In this document: positions 29,985 through 43,153 of the stretch, piece after piece
Layout of the letters: every line of letters begins with the position of its first letter
How positions within the stretch are numbered: position 1 is the stretch's first letter
DNA from: Maylandia zebra
Taxonomy: Eukaryota; Chordata; Actinopteri; Cichliformes; Cichlidae
Length of the DNA stretch: 64,000 bases
Assembly: GCF_041146795.1 (NCBI RefSeq)
Contig: NC_135176.1
Span: forward strand, 16,813,786 to 16,877,785
Direction of reading: 5' to 3'
The notes under the pieces: model-generated
Told to the model about the DNA's origin: nothing
The model's input: the letters and a program-made list of their open reading frames with translations, nothing else
Databases searched by the model: none
Made by a program: the position numbers and the translations under genes

Positions 29985-30088
29985 CAGGTCACTTGACTAC
30001 AAAGGCAAGGAGCGGGACAAACAATCTACAGTCATCAAAGCAGGTAATAGAAGACAACAACGGAAGCTAAAGCGTAACGTATTCAAGG

Positions 30089-33000
30089 ATGAAACAATCA
30101 ATTAATTCATTATCTGGGAATTATACATTGCTACCACAAAGGATTGCTAATCAGGAGATAAATTCACCAGTAAACACGGAATACAAAACACACTTCACAG
30201 AGCAGGACATTGATCCAGAACTGAACTTTTTTAACATCAAAAATACCTGCTACTATCATACTGAAGAACAATTCAACAAAACTGTCAAGGTCGACGGCAA
30301 AATATCTATAATCCACTTTAATAGTAGAAGTTTATATGCAAATTTTCACAAAATAAGGGAATATTTAAGCAAATTTACACATCCATTCAGTGTGATTGCA
30401 GTATCTGAAACATGGATTAATAAACAGAAAGGAGAGGACTTTGTAATAGATGGATTAAATCTTACAAATAGAAAGAATAAGAATGGCGGTGGTGTGGCCT
30501 TGTTTGTGGATAAAAATTTAAAATACAAGATGGTAGAAAAAATGACGGTGGCGGTAGATAATATATTAGAGTGTGTAACAATAGAAATTAGTATGGGAAA
30601 AGAGAAAAATGTCATTGTAAGCTGTATATATAGAACACCAGGTTCTAATATTGAAATTTTTAAGGAGTGGGTAGATAAAACATTCATTAGGACAAATCAA
30701 AAAGTCATGTTCATTTGTGGGGATTTTAACATAGATCTACTAAATCCAAACAAGCAGAGAGCGACAGAGGAATTTATTAATACAATGTATAGCTTGGGAC
30801 TTTTTCCAGTGATCACTAAGCCCAGCAGGATTACAGCACAGTCGGCAACCCTAATAGACAATATATTTACTAATGAAATAGAAAATAGAACCATAAGTGG
30901 TCTCCTAATTAATGACATCAGTGATCATCTACCTGTTTTTATAGTGTATAACAGCAATTACAGGAAGGTTAAACAGCAAAACACAATAAAATACAAACGA
31001 GTGAGAACAGAAGAGTCAATAAACGCATTCAAAAGTGATTTACTCAAGCAAGAATGGGAGATGCTGTATAAGGAAAAAAATATTGATAAAGCTTATGAGA
31101 TTTTTATAGGAAAATTTAAACTGTTATATAATAGTCATTGCCCAGTAAAGAAATATAGTAAAAAACAAAAATATGCAGAGTGCCCATGGATTACAAAAGG
31201 ATTGCAAAATGCATGTAAGAAGAAAAATACCTTATACAGAGAATTTATAATGAACAGAAGCACAGAAGCTGAAAATAAATATAAGAAATATAAAAATAAA
31301 TTAACGAGTATTTTAAGGTCATGTAAAAAGGAATACTATGAAAAATTACTGATTATGAATAAAAATAATATTAAAGGGATCTGGAAAACATTAAATACCA
31401 TCATCAAAAAGGGCTCGGGGCAGGCAGACTATCCTTCGTATTTCGCAAATAATGATAGAAATATTACTAATATGAGAGATGTAGTAAATGAGTTCAATAA
31501 ATTCTTTGTAAGTGTTGGGCCAGACTTGGCTGAAACAATTCCTGATATAACAGATTCTGTAGAGAAAGAAACTAGACTCATTGACCGCAATCCTCATTCA
31601 ATGTTCTTAACGGTGGTGGAAGAAATGGAAATCATTGATATTGTTGGGAAATCACAAACAAAAAACTCTACAGACTCTGACGACATTGATATGGAAATCG
31701 TTAAGAGAGTGATAGAGGGCATTTCCAAACCCTTAACACACATTTGCAATTTGTCCTTACAAACTGGTACATTCCCAAAACAAATGAAAACAGCTAAAGT
31801 AACACCACTGTTTAAAAATGGTGACAGACACCAATTCACAAATTATAGGCCTGTCTCTCTACTTTCTCAATTTTCAAAAATACTGGAAAAAGTCTTTAGT
31901 AATAGACTTGACAAATTTATAGATAAACACAAAATAATAAGGATAGTCAGTATGGTTTCAGATCAAATGGATCAACATCATTGGCATTAATGGAACTGAT
32001 CGAAAATATCACCAACAATATAGATAAAAGACAATGTATAGTTATTGACCTAAAAAAAGCTTTTGACACAATTAATCATGACATATTACTTGATAAACTG
32101 GAGTACTACGGCATTAGAGGAGTGGTGTTAGAATGGGTAAAGAGTTATTTGAGAGACAGGCAGCAATTTGTGAAAATTGGGGAATATCAATCAGAGTGTA
32201 TGGACATTGTTTGTGGAGTTCCGCAGGGGTCAGTATTGGGACCAAAGCTGTTTATCCTCTATATCAATGATATATGCAGAACATCAGATATACTACAGTT
32301 TATTCTATTTGCAGATGATACAAATATTTTTTGTGCTGGAGAGAACTTACAGCAGCTTTTGGAAATTGTCACACAAGAAATGATTAAACTGAAAACATGG
32401 TTTGATAGAAATAAGCTATCATTAAATTTGGAAAAAACTACATTTATGTTATTCGGAAATTGTAAAAAAGATGCAGGAGCAAAATTATTAGTAAACAATG
32501 TTGAAATAGAGCAAGTTTCGGATACAAAATTTCTGGGTGTGATAATAGATAACAAAATCTGCTGGAAACCTCACATAAAGCATATACAAGCCAAACTGTC
32601 AAGAAGCATCTCCGTACTAAGTAAAGTTAAATATTTTTTGCCTTCCAAATCACTCCGGGTACTTTATTGTTCACTTATATTGCCATATTTGGAATACTGT
32701 GTGGAAATTTGGGGAAACACATATAAAACTGCACTTCAACCAATATGTAAAATTAAAAAAAAAAAGCAATCAGGATGATTAATAAAGCAGGATTTAGAGA
32801 CCATACTAACATCATGTTTTTGAAATTAAAAATACTGAAGTTTATGGATCTTATAAAATATAAAACTGCAAAAATTATGTACAAGGCCAGATACAATATG
32901 TTACCAGGAAATATACAGAGGATGTTCTATGACAGAGAAGGAGACTATGAATTGAGGGGGAAATTGAATCTAAGGATTCTTAAAGCACGGTCAAAGGTTA

Positions 33001-33158
33001 AAACCTTTTGTGTCACTATTTATGGGGTAAAACTGTGGAATAGTTTTACTATAGATCTACAGCAATGCTCAGGAATTAGTAAGTTCATGAAAATACTTCG
33101 AAAACTGATTTTGGAAGAATATGATACCGATAAAGATGATCACCCATTGTATGTATAA
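30089..33158 (+). pseudogene. LINE ORF2: apurinic-type endonuclease and reverse transcriptase, two frameshifts
   Basis: Three overlapping frames (30089-31990, 31981-32778, 32775-33158) together cover a full ORF2. Endonuclease motifs in order: IIHFNSRSL, VSETWI, CGDFNIDLL, LIDNIF, ISDHLPVF. RT motifs: AKVTPLFKNGD, NYRPVSLL, IDLKKAFDTI, GVPQGSVLGP, FADD (about 32305-32320) and KFLGVIID. No RNase H domain is visible. The frame breaks lie near 31935-31945 and in the A-run at 32755-32765. The coding strand is notably A-rich. The motif set places it in the jockey/CR1 group; the exact clade (L2, Daphne, Crack or similar) is unresolved. As it stands it cannot make an active polymerase. Confidence 0.85.
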
Positions 33159-33539
33159 AAATATCAAATTATATCAATCACGGTAGCCAAGTTTATATAG
33201 GTTCTCCTCGTGTATCGTGTGGAGTATGTGATGATGGGAATTAGGTGAATTATGTGGGATCAATAAGATGTTGAGCAGGGGTAGGAATTAATAAGTATGT
33301 TCATACTTCTTCCTACTCCTTTTCAGACCAAACATTGTTACATTATGTCAGACGATTTTGTTTTATTTCATTATATATTTTTTGTTTATCTGAACACATA
33401 CGTGTGTGTGTGTGTGTGTATATCTACATATATATTCGTATCTGTAAATGAAAATATATGTAGTGTGTATATATTGTTTTTTGTTTTATATGTCTGAAAC
33501 AAATAAAGATACAATACATAATTTTTTTTATTTTATTTA

Positions 33540-34430
33540 TTTTGAGCCTCCTATGCATACTGCTATAAAAATGCAAACATATATTTCTTGGCTGAGCTCA
33601 CGCACAGGCATTTGATGATTCTCACACTCCTCCAGACTATTTTATATTCACACAATAACATAATGTGGCTTGAAGGCATGAGGGCTGGGTTTGCAGGAAC
33701 ATATGTACAGTAGATTCACAGTCTCACTGCATATGCATCCATGTAGATCCTATTAAAGCATTTAATATTATTGCATCCATTGTATACTTCTGCAACCAAC
33801 CTAAGTACGTATATGCCAGCACTTGTTTTTGTTTGTTTTATTCCCCCAGAGAACAGATAGCAACTACCCAAACAGATGAATATCCAATTCAAATGTGGTT
33901 CAAATTTGAAGTTACAGAATAAATCCGTTTCTGTTAACTGGCTAAAACTAATCACTAAGAGTATTTTTGATACAGACTCACTTATCCACCTCTGCTCCTT
34001 GGCTGGTCCATGTTTAGAACACCGTGATGTTCTCAATTAAAAGTTATCCTCAGTTACCCTACCGCAATACAAAACGGTACCAGTGTCTGTTGTGTAATTT
34101 TTGTTTTCTTTAAGAGCAAGATTCGGGTATTGCTCTTGTTAGTGCTTATAGTTTCGTTAATATTTAACGGTCAGACGAACTTGTGATGCCAGCACGTAAA
34201 CGGTTAACCCGTTGTATAAAGGGGCAGTACAGACACTCGCAAAGTCTTGTTACTTCACTGACGTCTCCTCAGAGTGGCGAGGCGAGGTCACAAGTTCCCA
34301 AACACAGCCCCACAGCAATCACACACTCCCGCCACAGGGAGGGCGGAGAAAGACGCGCAGGAGACCAGGGGAACGCACTCGAGCCAGGTCAGAGTTACTG
34401 AAAACTGCTACCGCTGCTGAGCTCTGACAG
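33540..34430. promoter_or_regulatory. Intergenic DNA and likely rab38 5' region
   Basis: AT-rich up to about 34,150. From about 34,260 to 34,435 the sequence becomes GC-richer with several CpG (GGCGAGGCGAGG, AGACGCGCAGG), consistent with a promoter or 5' UTR just before the rab38 start. The transcription start cannot be fixed by reading. Confidence 0.4.
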
Positions 34431-34465
34431 GTGGGATGACCAACTATCCTTCACACTCCAATGGT

Positions 34466-37400
34466 ATGCAGAGTCTACGGAAAGAGCACCTGTATAAGGT
34501 GCTGGTCATCGGAGACCTGGGGGTCGGGAAGACTTCCATCATCAGGCGCTACGTCCACCACACCTACTCCACTAATTACCGGGCTACGATCGGAGTTGAC
34601 TTCGCCCTGAAAGTGTTAAACTGGGATTCAGAGACGGTGCGGCTCCAGCTGTGGGACATTGCAGGTAGGGCAGTGAAGAAGCTGAGTGTGTGTTACGTGT
34701 TGTATCTGTCTGTAGGTGTGACAGCAGGCCAAATAAACTGGCAACTTGCTTTTCCTCCACAAAAGTTTATGGCGGGTGTAAGGGATCTGTATTATACGCC
34801 GTTTACACCATTTTTCCTCCTTTTGGTATTTTAAAATATGAAATGTAAAAGAACTAGTGGAGGAAGAAAAAGTTAGAAAATTTGTAGCAGTGCTGCTTAG
34901 TTCCCGAAAAAAAGATCCTTTGGGTAGATAACACTTATCTTCTAAGTGACAACGAGGCATGACTCTTCTATATTTATGAAACGTTCACAACATAGAGATG
35001 CACTGTCACTGTGGAGAGCTGGTATCTGACACAACCCACGTTCTCTCTCTCTCTCTCTCTCTCTCTGACACACACACACTGCTTAGACAAGACCAGCACA
35101 CTGTTGTTCAGTCATTCATTTAAGGTATGATGTTGCATCATGTGATTAGAGCCATGTGAGGGAGATTTAAAGGAGTTACAGGAGTGTTTTGTAGCCCTAA
35201 TAAAAAACAAAACCACCTTACTCAGTCACAACGAGCAAAGTGAGACACACACAGAGGTACATGCCTTATGGGTTTAATTTTTCTTCATTAAATTAAATGA
35301 TTATGTCAGGGTCAAGTAAATATAGTAAGTCACATCTGATTTAGTTTGTCTACCTGGTTGAATTAATCCAGATGGGCAGATAGGCACTGAGGAGTGAAAC
35401 ATTAATCCTCTTTTCATCATGCGGGGAATACATTTCATATGCTTTGATTGGAAGTCATGCAAAACTTTAAAGCGCACCCTAGGCTTACTGAATGACAGTT
35501 TGTCAAGTGACAAATGTGACACATCTGTCTGTGACTTCTCTTACACAATGGCAATTATTTATATACAGCCTTGCACGAAAGGAGGAAGCTATCAATTTCC
35601 CCTTACTTATGATGGTAAATGGCAACACTTTGTCTTTCTCAGAGAGCTTTTATTAAAGCCAGAAGTGGCCTCTCATCCATCCATTAGTATTAACTTTTCT
35701 GCTGAGAGGACATTTCCTGCACAGCAAGCAGGATGCACACACCTACGCGCTCTGTTCCGGACCAACAAGTCAAATTAGACTGCATCACGCATCTCTGAGG
35801 GAATGTGTTGTTAACAGCTAACCTGCTCCTCTAATTTTCATTTCTTGCACAAGCTCAGATGAACCCACGTACATCCACGTGCATACATCTTCCATATAGA
35901 CTTTTCACATGCGTACAGGGATAAATGCTGTTTTAACCTACTTGCAAATTGCATGTCTAAATTAAGCAAATCAAGCAGTCACATTGGCCATATGTTTATG
36001 TGCAACATGATGGTAAGACTACAGGAATGTGCTGTTTCATGGGAATGCAGGCACTGCTGACTGCAGTCAGCTGTATTAGTTGTTTTGCTGCAAACATGCA
36101 GGAAGAACAATGAAAATCTGTCATTGGATCTGATGCTGGCAACAACAACGCTGTCTTACGAATGAATGAATCTCCGTGTTTGTCTGTGTTTGTGAATCAC
36201 AGGTCAGGAGCGTTTTGGGAACATGACACGAGTGTACTACCGTGAAGCCATGGGGGCCTTCATAGTGTTCGACGTGACACGGCCAACAACCTTTGAGGCT
36301 GTCGTTAAGTGGAAAGAAGATCTGGATTCTAAATTAATGCTGGCTAATGGAAAGAGCATCGCCACCGTGCTGCTGGCCAACAAGTGTGACCAGGGCAGGG
36401 AGCTGACCAACAATGGCATTAAAATGGACCAGTTTTGCAAGGACCACGGCTTTGTCGGTTGGTTTGAGACTTCTGCCAAGGTGCGATCAAAGTACAGTTA
36501 TAATACGTTTGCTACAGTTTGCTAGTCATTTCCGAAGTATGGAATGAAACAGATTCTTAAACAAACACAGAACATACCTCATTTTCCTAACATCATATAA
36601 CAGACACACCCTTCCTATTGGAAGTCTTTTTAAGCTGTTATAGTTCCCATCTCTCCCACCAACATGTAGCCACAGCTTCCCTGCATCCTTCTCCACCAGC
36701 ACCATAGCACCCAACTGTAAGCCCTGGGGGATATTGACTCATCTCTCCCTAATTTTACATATAATATATTAGCAGGGAATAATGAGCCAAGAGCCTAGAT
36801 GCCAAATGCTGACTATATTGTGCTCCTTTAATCAATCAGTCATTTTAAAATAGTCTTATCTGACTGAAACAGAGATTTATTTTTTTTTTAGCTTTGTTCC
36901 TAAGTGTCAGAAGAGAAGCCAAGCTAAGGTAATCAGTTACTTCCCAGAGCAACCATTAAAGAAACATACAACCCCGAGCAAGAGTGCATCTAGGGATACT
37001 TCTCAAAATATAAGCACTGTTTAGGATTGAAAGAATCCCAGCCATCTCTGAGTCACACTCTGGTCACTTTAGTCAGAAATGATCATCTCCATAGAGCTAA
37101 CTGGGCTTTTATATGCTCATGAGATACATTTACAGTGCAGGGTTAGAAGAAATTCCATAAGTTATTGTTAACTGTCTGGTGTTCAAAAACTCCCACATCC
37201 TACGGGGAGTTCTGCTTCCAATCAAAACAGAACTGTTTTCAGTTCTGTTCTTGAGTGGGCATTATAAAACCTCAGTTTGATGACATATACATTTTCTACC
37301 TGCTTAATGTGCTGGATAATTTGTGTTTTAGGCACCATATAATTTGCTGTAGTTATGATATACATGCATTTGGTGTTCTGCGATCTTGACCATTTAAATT

Positions 37401-38018
37401 ACTAGGTTTAAATAAAATGTTCACGCTCAGTACTCGGTGTGTTTGTCGACATTTCCAGAAGAACGCCGTAAAATTGTTTTACTTTTATGCTGCTGCATAG
37501 AATTCTGCTAATATCGCATGCACTTACACATCTGCTGTTGACACTGATGTGTTGGAGCTGCTTGTGGCATCAAGACTCGACATTCTGAAAGGTCAAAGTT
37601 TATAAGGTGCAGATTTGCCCAGAAGTGTCAGAGGTAGACTATACAAACAGATGTACCCACTCCTTATGTGGAGCAGCCAGAAGAACGTTTACTGCATTTA
37701 TTTAAAGACGTACATACATGATGGTGTTTCTGTGACGGTAAAAGCAGTCCGATCGGTCACATTTTTAAAGGTGGGATCATGTAAATGCTTCTAATGCTCT
37801 GTTAGTGTTCTGACACAAGGTTAACAAAACTGGGACGTTGTTTTAATGAGTTCTTCTCTCTCATATAGGACAATCTCAACATCAGTGAAGCTGCAAACTT
37901 CCTAGTCAAGCACATCATGGCCACAGAAAACGACATCCTGAAAACTGTGGTACCCGACACAATCTCTCCGCAGCTCAAGTCCAACAGGCAGATGAGCTGC
38001 TCTGGCTGCTTGAAATAA
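34466..38018 (+). CDS. rab38: Ras-related protein Rab-38
   Basis: Small GTPase that directs cargo to melanosomes and lysosome-related organelles. Exons 34466-34664, 36203-36480 and 37869-38018 join in phase to give 208 residues, close to the 211 of the human protein. P loop GDLGVGKTS, effector region YRATIGVDFALK, switch II WDIAGQERFGNMTRVYYREA (isoleucine where most Rabs have threonine, a Rab32/38 hallmark), NKCDQG and ETSAK for guanine recognition. MQSLRKEHLYK from 34466 aligns with the known N-terminus; an in-frame ATG at 34436 would add ten residues. The C-terminus is CSGCLK, one residue short of the four-residue CXXX prenylation box I expect. AATAAA at about 38,653 is a likely polyadenylation signal. 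Neighbour of grm5, as in human 11q14. Confidence 0.93.
34665..37868. other. rab38 introns
   Basis: Two introns (about 1.5 and 1.4 kb). Contents: a CT run at 35,042-35,070, and otherwise unremarkable AT-rich sequence. No repeat family or RNA gene was recognised. Confidence 0.5.
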
Positions 38019-39009
38019 TGAAAGGACAGATCAGTGTGAGAACTGAAAAAGAATGGATGCACAGCAGGACTAAGAGGCAAAGCCATCTGAATCTTACAAG
38101 GAAAGGGGAGCAGTGGTGGTGTGTACTATGAAACGATTGGAACAGTTTAGGCTCTTTGGTCCAAACTAGAGTTGAACATTTTAGTTTGTTGCGCTTTTGA
38201 GGAGCAAACCAAAGCTTGCAGACTGAAGTCACTTGAAGTTGCTCATTTATTTAACACTTTTTGTTGTAACGTGCCATGCTGCGAGTGTGAAGTTTCTGCC
38301 GGAATAATGAAATAACACTGCTGTCTGTGCTTTTCGTCACGATGTGGTGTGTTGAGCCAGAGAGCATAGACACAAATCTCTGGTCATCTCTGCCTATTTT
38401 TTTTTTTTTTAACCTAATTAAATTTTTACTCTTACAACAACAGCTCGCTTTGGAAAAACACTGGCAACATCTTCACCTCATGAATGGTATGAAAGTTCTC
38501 CCGATACGCTTGATGCAACACACCCAAAGGACTCAATGCAAATACACATCTGCACTAGCCAAAGAAAACAGTACTGACCTCTTTCAGAGGATCCCATTTA
38601 TTTATTTATTTTTTTGCTATTTTCTAATGATGTGAAATTTTCACTTTTTAAAAAATAAATAAAAAAATCAAATAGGTTGTTTATATAATTAACTTTGAGT
38701 ATTTAACATTGGGTAATGTATCAAGATAAACTGCTTCAAATCTGTCACACAACTAACGAACTTTAATTTGTTGGTTATATCTGTAATAACAGTTTGGTTG
38801 TGGCAAGAAGCTGCAAAGAAGTGGAGTGAAATATTTTAGGCACACAAACATCCTGGAGCCTGCTTGGTGTAAACAGACTTTTATGGCCATGGAACAGACG
38901 TGCTGGAGCAATTCAAGTTTATGTGGTCAAAGATTTCCCAGACATATGTCTTTGTCAATAGTAGGGGAGTGGTTGTCATACTGCTAAACACTGGGTTTTA
39001 GGCTTATAA

Positions 39010-39203
39010 CATCTAAATGGTAAATGGACTGCTTTGTTATTGATCTCTCACAGTGCCTTACACTACAAGCTACACTCACATAGCATCTTACTCGCAAGGA
39101 CAGTTCAGTTCATTTCAGCTGGAGCCGTGGACCAAACCATCAGTTTCCGATTACCAAAACTTCACAGTGTTAGTTTGGCCCACGCTACCTCCTGAGTCAC
39201 ACT
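39010..39203 (-). repeat. Degenerate tRNA-derived SINE
   Basis: Minus-strand head TGTGACTCAGGAGGTAGCG keeps an A-box-like core; TAATCGGAAAC matches the segment before the B box in the SINE at 16.5 kb. The other end is GTCCATTTACCATTTAG in reverse complement. A worn relative of the 16.2-16.5 kb copy. Confidence 0.5.
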
Positions 39204-40345
39204 TTTATCAGAAGTGATTATTAAGTGTCTGTGTATGTAATTTTTCTTCATCAGAACCTAACCCCTTGTATCCATGGTAACTGGAGTCTTTTTGGAGTAT
39301 CCTCCAACATCTTTGTGAAGCTATTTCTCTCTCTTTGCAGGCACACATCAACGCTCATACCCATATAGGCAGGTTTCTGTAATCTCTGCATCCTTGTTCC
39401 TGTTCTCCTCTTCTTTTTATTGTTTCACTGTGTTTTTTACTCGCTTAGCTATTTGAAGTTTTTCTTTTGTATGTTTTCTGCTTTTTTTTTTTTTTTTTTC
39501 CTTTTGCTTGCTTCTATTCTTTGATTTACATTTTATACATTAGGTACATTATGCAGATACTGTATACAGCATCTTCTACATACTGTGGGATTTAGTACTT
39601 AACCTGATTGTCCAGTTGCCTTGCATTGAGCCTGCTCCTGTGTACTACTTGCTAGTATTAGCCTCTCAATTCATGCCATTCTTTTTCTTCTTCTTCTTCT
39701 TCTGTGAATTAAGACATAAATTTAAGTTAGCTCTCATATCCTGATCTGGATCAGCCCACTAATCTGGATTAAATTAATTGTTTGGTTTGTTGGCATTTCT
39801 GCAAATGTACTATGAGAGGTTGCTTTCATAGCTGACTGAGGTTTATATGGCAGTGTCATGTGGTAGTGTGAGTTTTTATTGGTTATTTACAGCTTGCATA
39901 AGGGTGGATTTAAACAAGGGCCTCTCCACAGAAAAATGTCACATTTTTTAGCTCATCATGAGAGCGTCTAAATATCATGCATCTCTCATATGATATCAGA
40001 ATGGCAGCGTTACACTTTACAGGCACAGGAAAATGTGCTGTGAGAAGTCATTGTATGGTGTGTTTGAGAAGCAAAGAAAGACTTAACATCCCTTCTTTAG
40101 TTGTTATGCTGTGTGCAGATTGTACTTGTGTATTTATTTTAAAGCTGTGAAATCAGTTAACACATATAAACCATGTTATCTGTTTTTCTAACACTTTCAT
40201 AAAACTTCATAAAACAATGATTTTATTCATCCACTTTAACCTGGAACAAACATTTATTTTCTGATCACTCTGAGGACCACTGTAAGACAGTGAACAGAAA
40301 ATCAGTGTCTAACTTTTATTAGTTTAATAAAAATTATACACTGAG

Positions 40346-40346
<1 letters not shown>

Positions 40347-40441
<95 letters not shown>
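40347..40441. repeat. (TG)n microsatellite
   Basis: About 47 uninterrupted TG units between rab38 and bach1; a spurious polyhistidine-threonine frame arises from it. Confidence 0.98.
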
Positions 40442-40443
<2 letters not shown>

Positions 40444-41146
40444 GGCTGAATCAGGACTCTAAGATTCTCATAAGGAAGCCACATGATTGTTGATTAATCT
40501 CTGCCCGAGGGTTTAGAAGATTAGGTCATCTGCTTGTGGCATGTTAAGGCATCCTTACCAAGAAAGCATCAAAGCATTTTAGAGCTCAGTTATCTGAAAA
40601 CCATCAAGTTGTATTTTGACGAAACAGGATTTCCAGAAAAGTGACAAAGGACAAAATAAGATAAAGAAAGTCACTGGGCTACCATGTGCTTCCAGCCAGA
40701 AGAGGTTCAGTTGTCTTTTGTCTATAAATCTGCGGAGCAGCAATCTAGGGATGGAAATGTATTTTTCCAAAGGATAAACACCCATTTGATCTTTTGTTGT
40801 TGTTGTTATTTAAATTTTTATTTGGAATCAGGGGTGTACATGCTATTCACACCACAACAGCTTTCACATTATAATTTTCTTTGATAACACATGTAAACCC
40901 AACATCAATGAAGAAAGTAAGTAAATAAGGTAATATTAACATAACTTTGAGGAGGTTAGCAAGTAGAGAGCGGAAGTATCTGCTCTAAATGATAATACAT
41001 CGTCAATCCAGGATCCCAAGACTTAAACATTACTCCTTTTCCTTTCCTTTCCTTTTCCTGTCTTAAAATAAATGTCAGCTTCTCAATCATGTAAATGTCG
41101 TGAACTACAATAATCCAGTTTTTCACCATTTTCTTGTCGGAGTCAA

Positions 41147-41473
41147 TTAAATTTTGTACAGATATTTGTTTTCGAACTCATCCAGTGTATCTGCTCTTAA
41201 ACGTAAATATAAGATCTCAAAAGAAAAGGGGACTGTTATCTTAAATATTCTTCCTATAGCTATCTTTAGCTGAGACCAGTGTTGCTGGAGTTGTGGGGAA
41301 GTCCAAAACACATGAAAATGGTTTGTATTTTTTTCTCTATGAAACCTCCAGCAACACAATTCTTTATTTAGGAAACTACTTTGTGCAGGTGTCCTGAAAA
41401 ATCTTATGTTCTCCAATTGATGTTCTGACGGTGATGGTGAAGAGGATTGTCTAACTCTGGAAGGCTGTAACAT
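41147..41473 (-). pseudogene. L1/Tx1-type LINE ORF2 C-terminal fragment
   Basis: A 108-codon minus-strand frame ends an ORF2-like protein with ELCCWRFHREKNTNHFHVFW and then QLQQHWSQLK. This recalls the C-terminal cysteine-rich segment of fish L1 elements (CWRC-----THFHVFW-CP-L--FW), with two of the usual cysteines replaced (F in CWRF, S in WTSP). 5' part absent. Confidence 0.6.
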
Positions 41474-41499
41474 CTAAATCATAATTTTCATATTTATAC

Positions 41500-43130
41500 C
41501 ATTCATTTGACCCTTCTTGTACTGTCTTGTGCTGTCAGGGGGCAGGATAGAAACACAGCATGGCATTTCTGTCACTTAGGATGCTTAAGATCCCAAATCA
41601 AACCAGAAAAATATCCGCAAATAGCAAAACAGCCCTCGACTGTAAACAGGTCAGGGTTTGTTTTTTCCTTTAATTTGTCACCAATCTGTAAATGAATCAC
41701 TGAAAAGCTGTTTGAGGTTATTAGTCACAAAATATGGCATACAAAATAAAACAAATGGCCATTTTTATTTCATTCTCTGTTTATTCTTAAAGTTTAAACT
41801 CACTGTGTGATGAGAGATGGGGTAGATTTAACTCTTGATTTCTGGAATTTGGAATCATGAGCACATTAAGGCACACTGTGTGGCTCTCGGGCTCTGCCAA
41901 AGATCCACCTACAGAAAATGCCCATATATTCTCTGTGAGACAGGAAGAGAGAGAAGGTGGTAGTAAGAGAAGATCGAAGAGACACTTAAATGTTACAGCA
42001 ACAAAAGGTTACCAAGGAGTCAGTGCAGGTAAACCAACAGACACGCTGAAGTTGTCATCACAACTGCTTTAAAAAAAACATTTAAACATTTCACACTGAT
42101 TAAAACAGATCACTCTGTACTTTATCAGCACACAATCAGCTACCTTAATTAATCTCATGTGACAAGTTTGATAAATCAGTTACGAGTATGGAGATCATAA
42201 AAATGACTTGGTCTGATGATCTGACAGTGCCTTTCTCCCTGTGGTCACTGCCAAGAATTGTTCATGTGGAGCCACCTCTTGTAACGTTAGGCACATTGCA
42301 GCTGCTTTTACTTCAAGACTCAGATACCAGTTAGTGACCGAGAAGTGAAACAGTTCATATGAATTACATTTGTATTTTTATACAAATCCTAAACTTTACT
42401 TGCAATAAACTGGGGTCGTAAACAAATATGACTCATTCAGTGCATTTCCAAGCTGTCCAATTTCTGCAGACAAAGAGAAAGAAAGAAAGAAAAGTGCAGC
42501 CACTCGAGAATGACTGGATTTTGAACTTAATCACATTTCGTGAAATCTTTCCCAGGCTTAGGACCACCTGCTTTAAGGTGATTTCCTCATCTTTAAGCCC
42601 TTGGAACTTATCGTTTGTCGGTTCCCACCCAATCAATTTGGCCAAATTAACCCACTTGACCTTTTGCACCCATTTTCATACATTCTTTCACCCTGAGTAA
42701 GCTGTGAGAATGACTGTTATTGCTGCAATTAAAAAACCTTGGTGTAGTGTTATCGTGCTGTTTTTGCTCACATAAAAGAAAACTAAGAGATGACATAAAG
42801 ACGCTGCTAATTAAATCAGCCTCCTGACAGAGAAAAAAGGGGGGAAAGGGGCAGTGATGAAAGAGGCGAAAACAAAGGAAGATCAGGCAGGAGATTAAAA
42901 AGCACAGAGGTGAGACAAAGTGGTAGAGATTGTCTACAAATTTAAAGGGACTAATATTAACAATGTAGTGTAGTAATAAATCATTAATATGTCTGTCCAA
43001 TTTGAAAGACGAGTCCTCTGAAGACCCCGTAAGCTCAGCTATCTGTCATACATGCTAAGAAATATTACATCTCATTAACGTTACTGATGTTTTCCGGGAT
43101 TAAAAGTGAAGGACAAAGAAACATATTTTA
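41500..43130. other. Intergenic DNA between rab38 and bach1
   Basis: Several short open frames exist here but none shows family motifs, splice context or biased composition. No RNA gene or repeat family recognised. Confidence 0.4.
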
Positions 43131-43153
43131 CTGTTTGGGAAACTTTATGCTTC

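Larger units (their letters stand above)
28966..33520 (+). mobile_element. Nearly full-length two-ORF non-LTR retrotransposon
   Basis: Order: GC-rich tandem repeat (possible 5' UTR), ORF1, about 105-base spacer, ORF2, and a roughly 350-base AT-rich 3' UTR with a short TG run, ending near AATAAAGATACAATACAT at about 33,503-33,520. The 5' limit is uncertain, and I could not read a target duplication. Confidence 0.75.
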
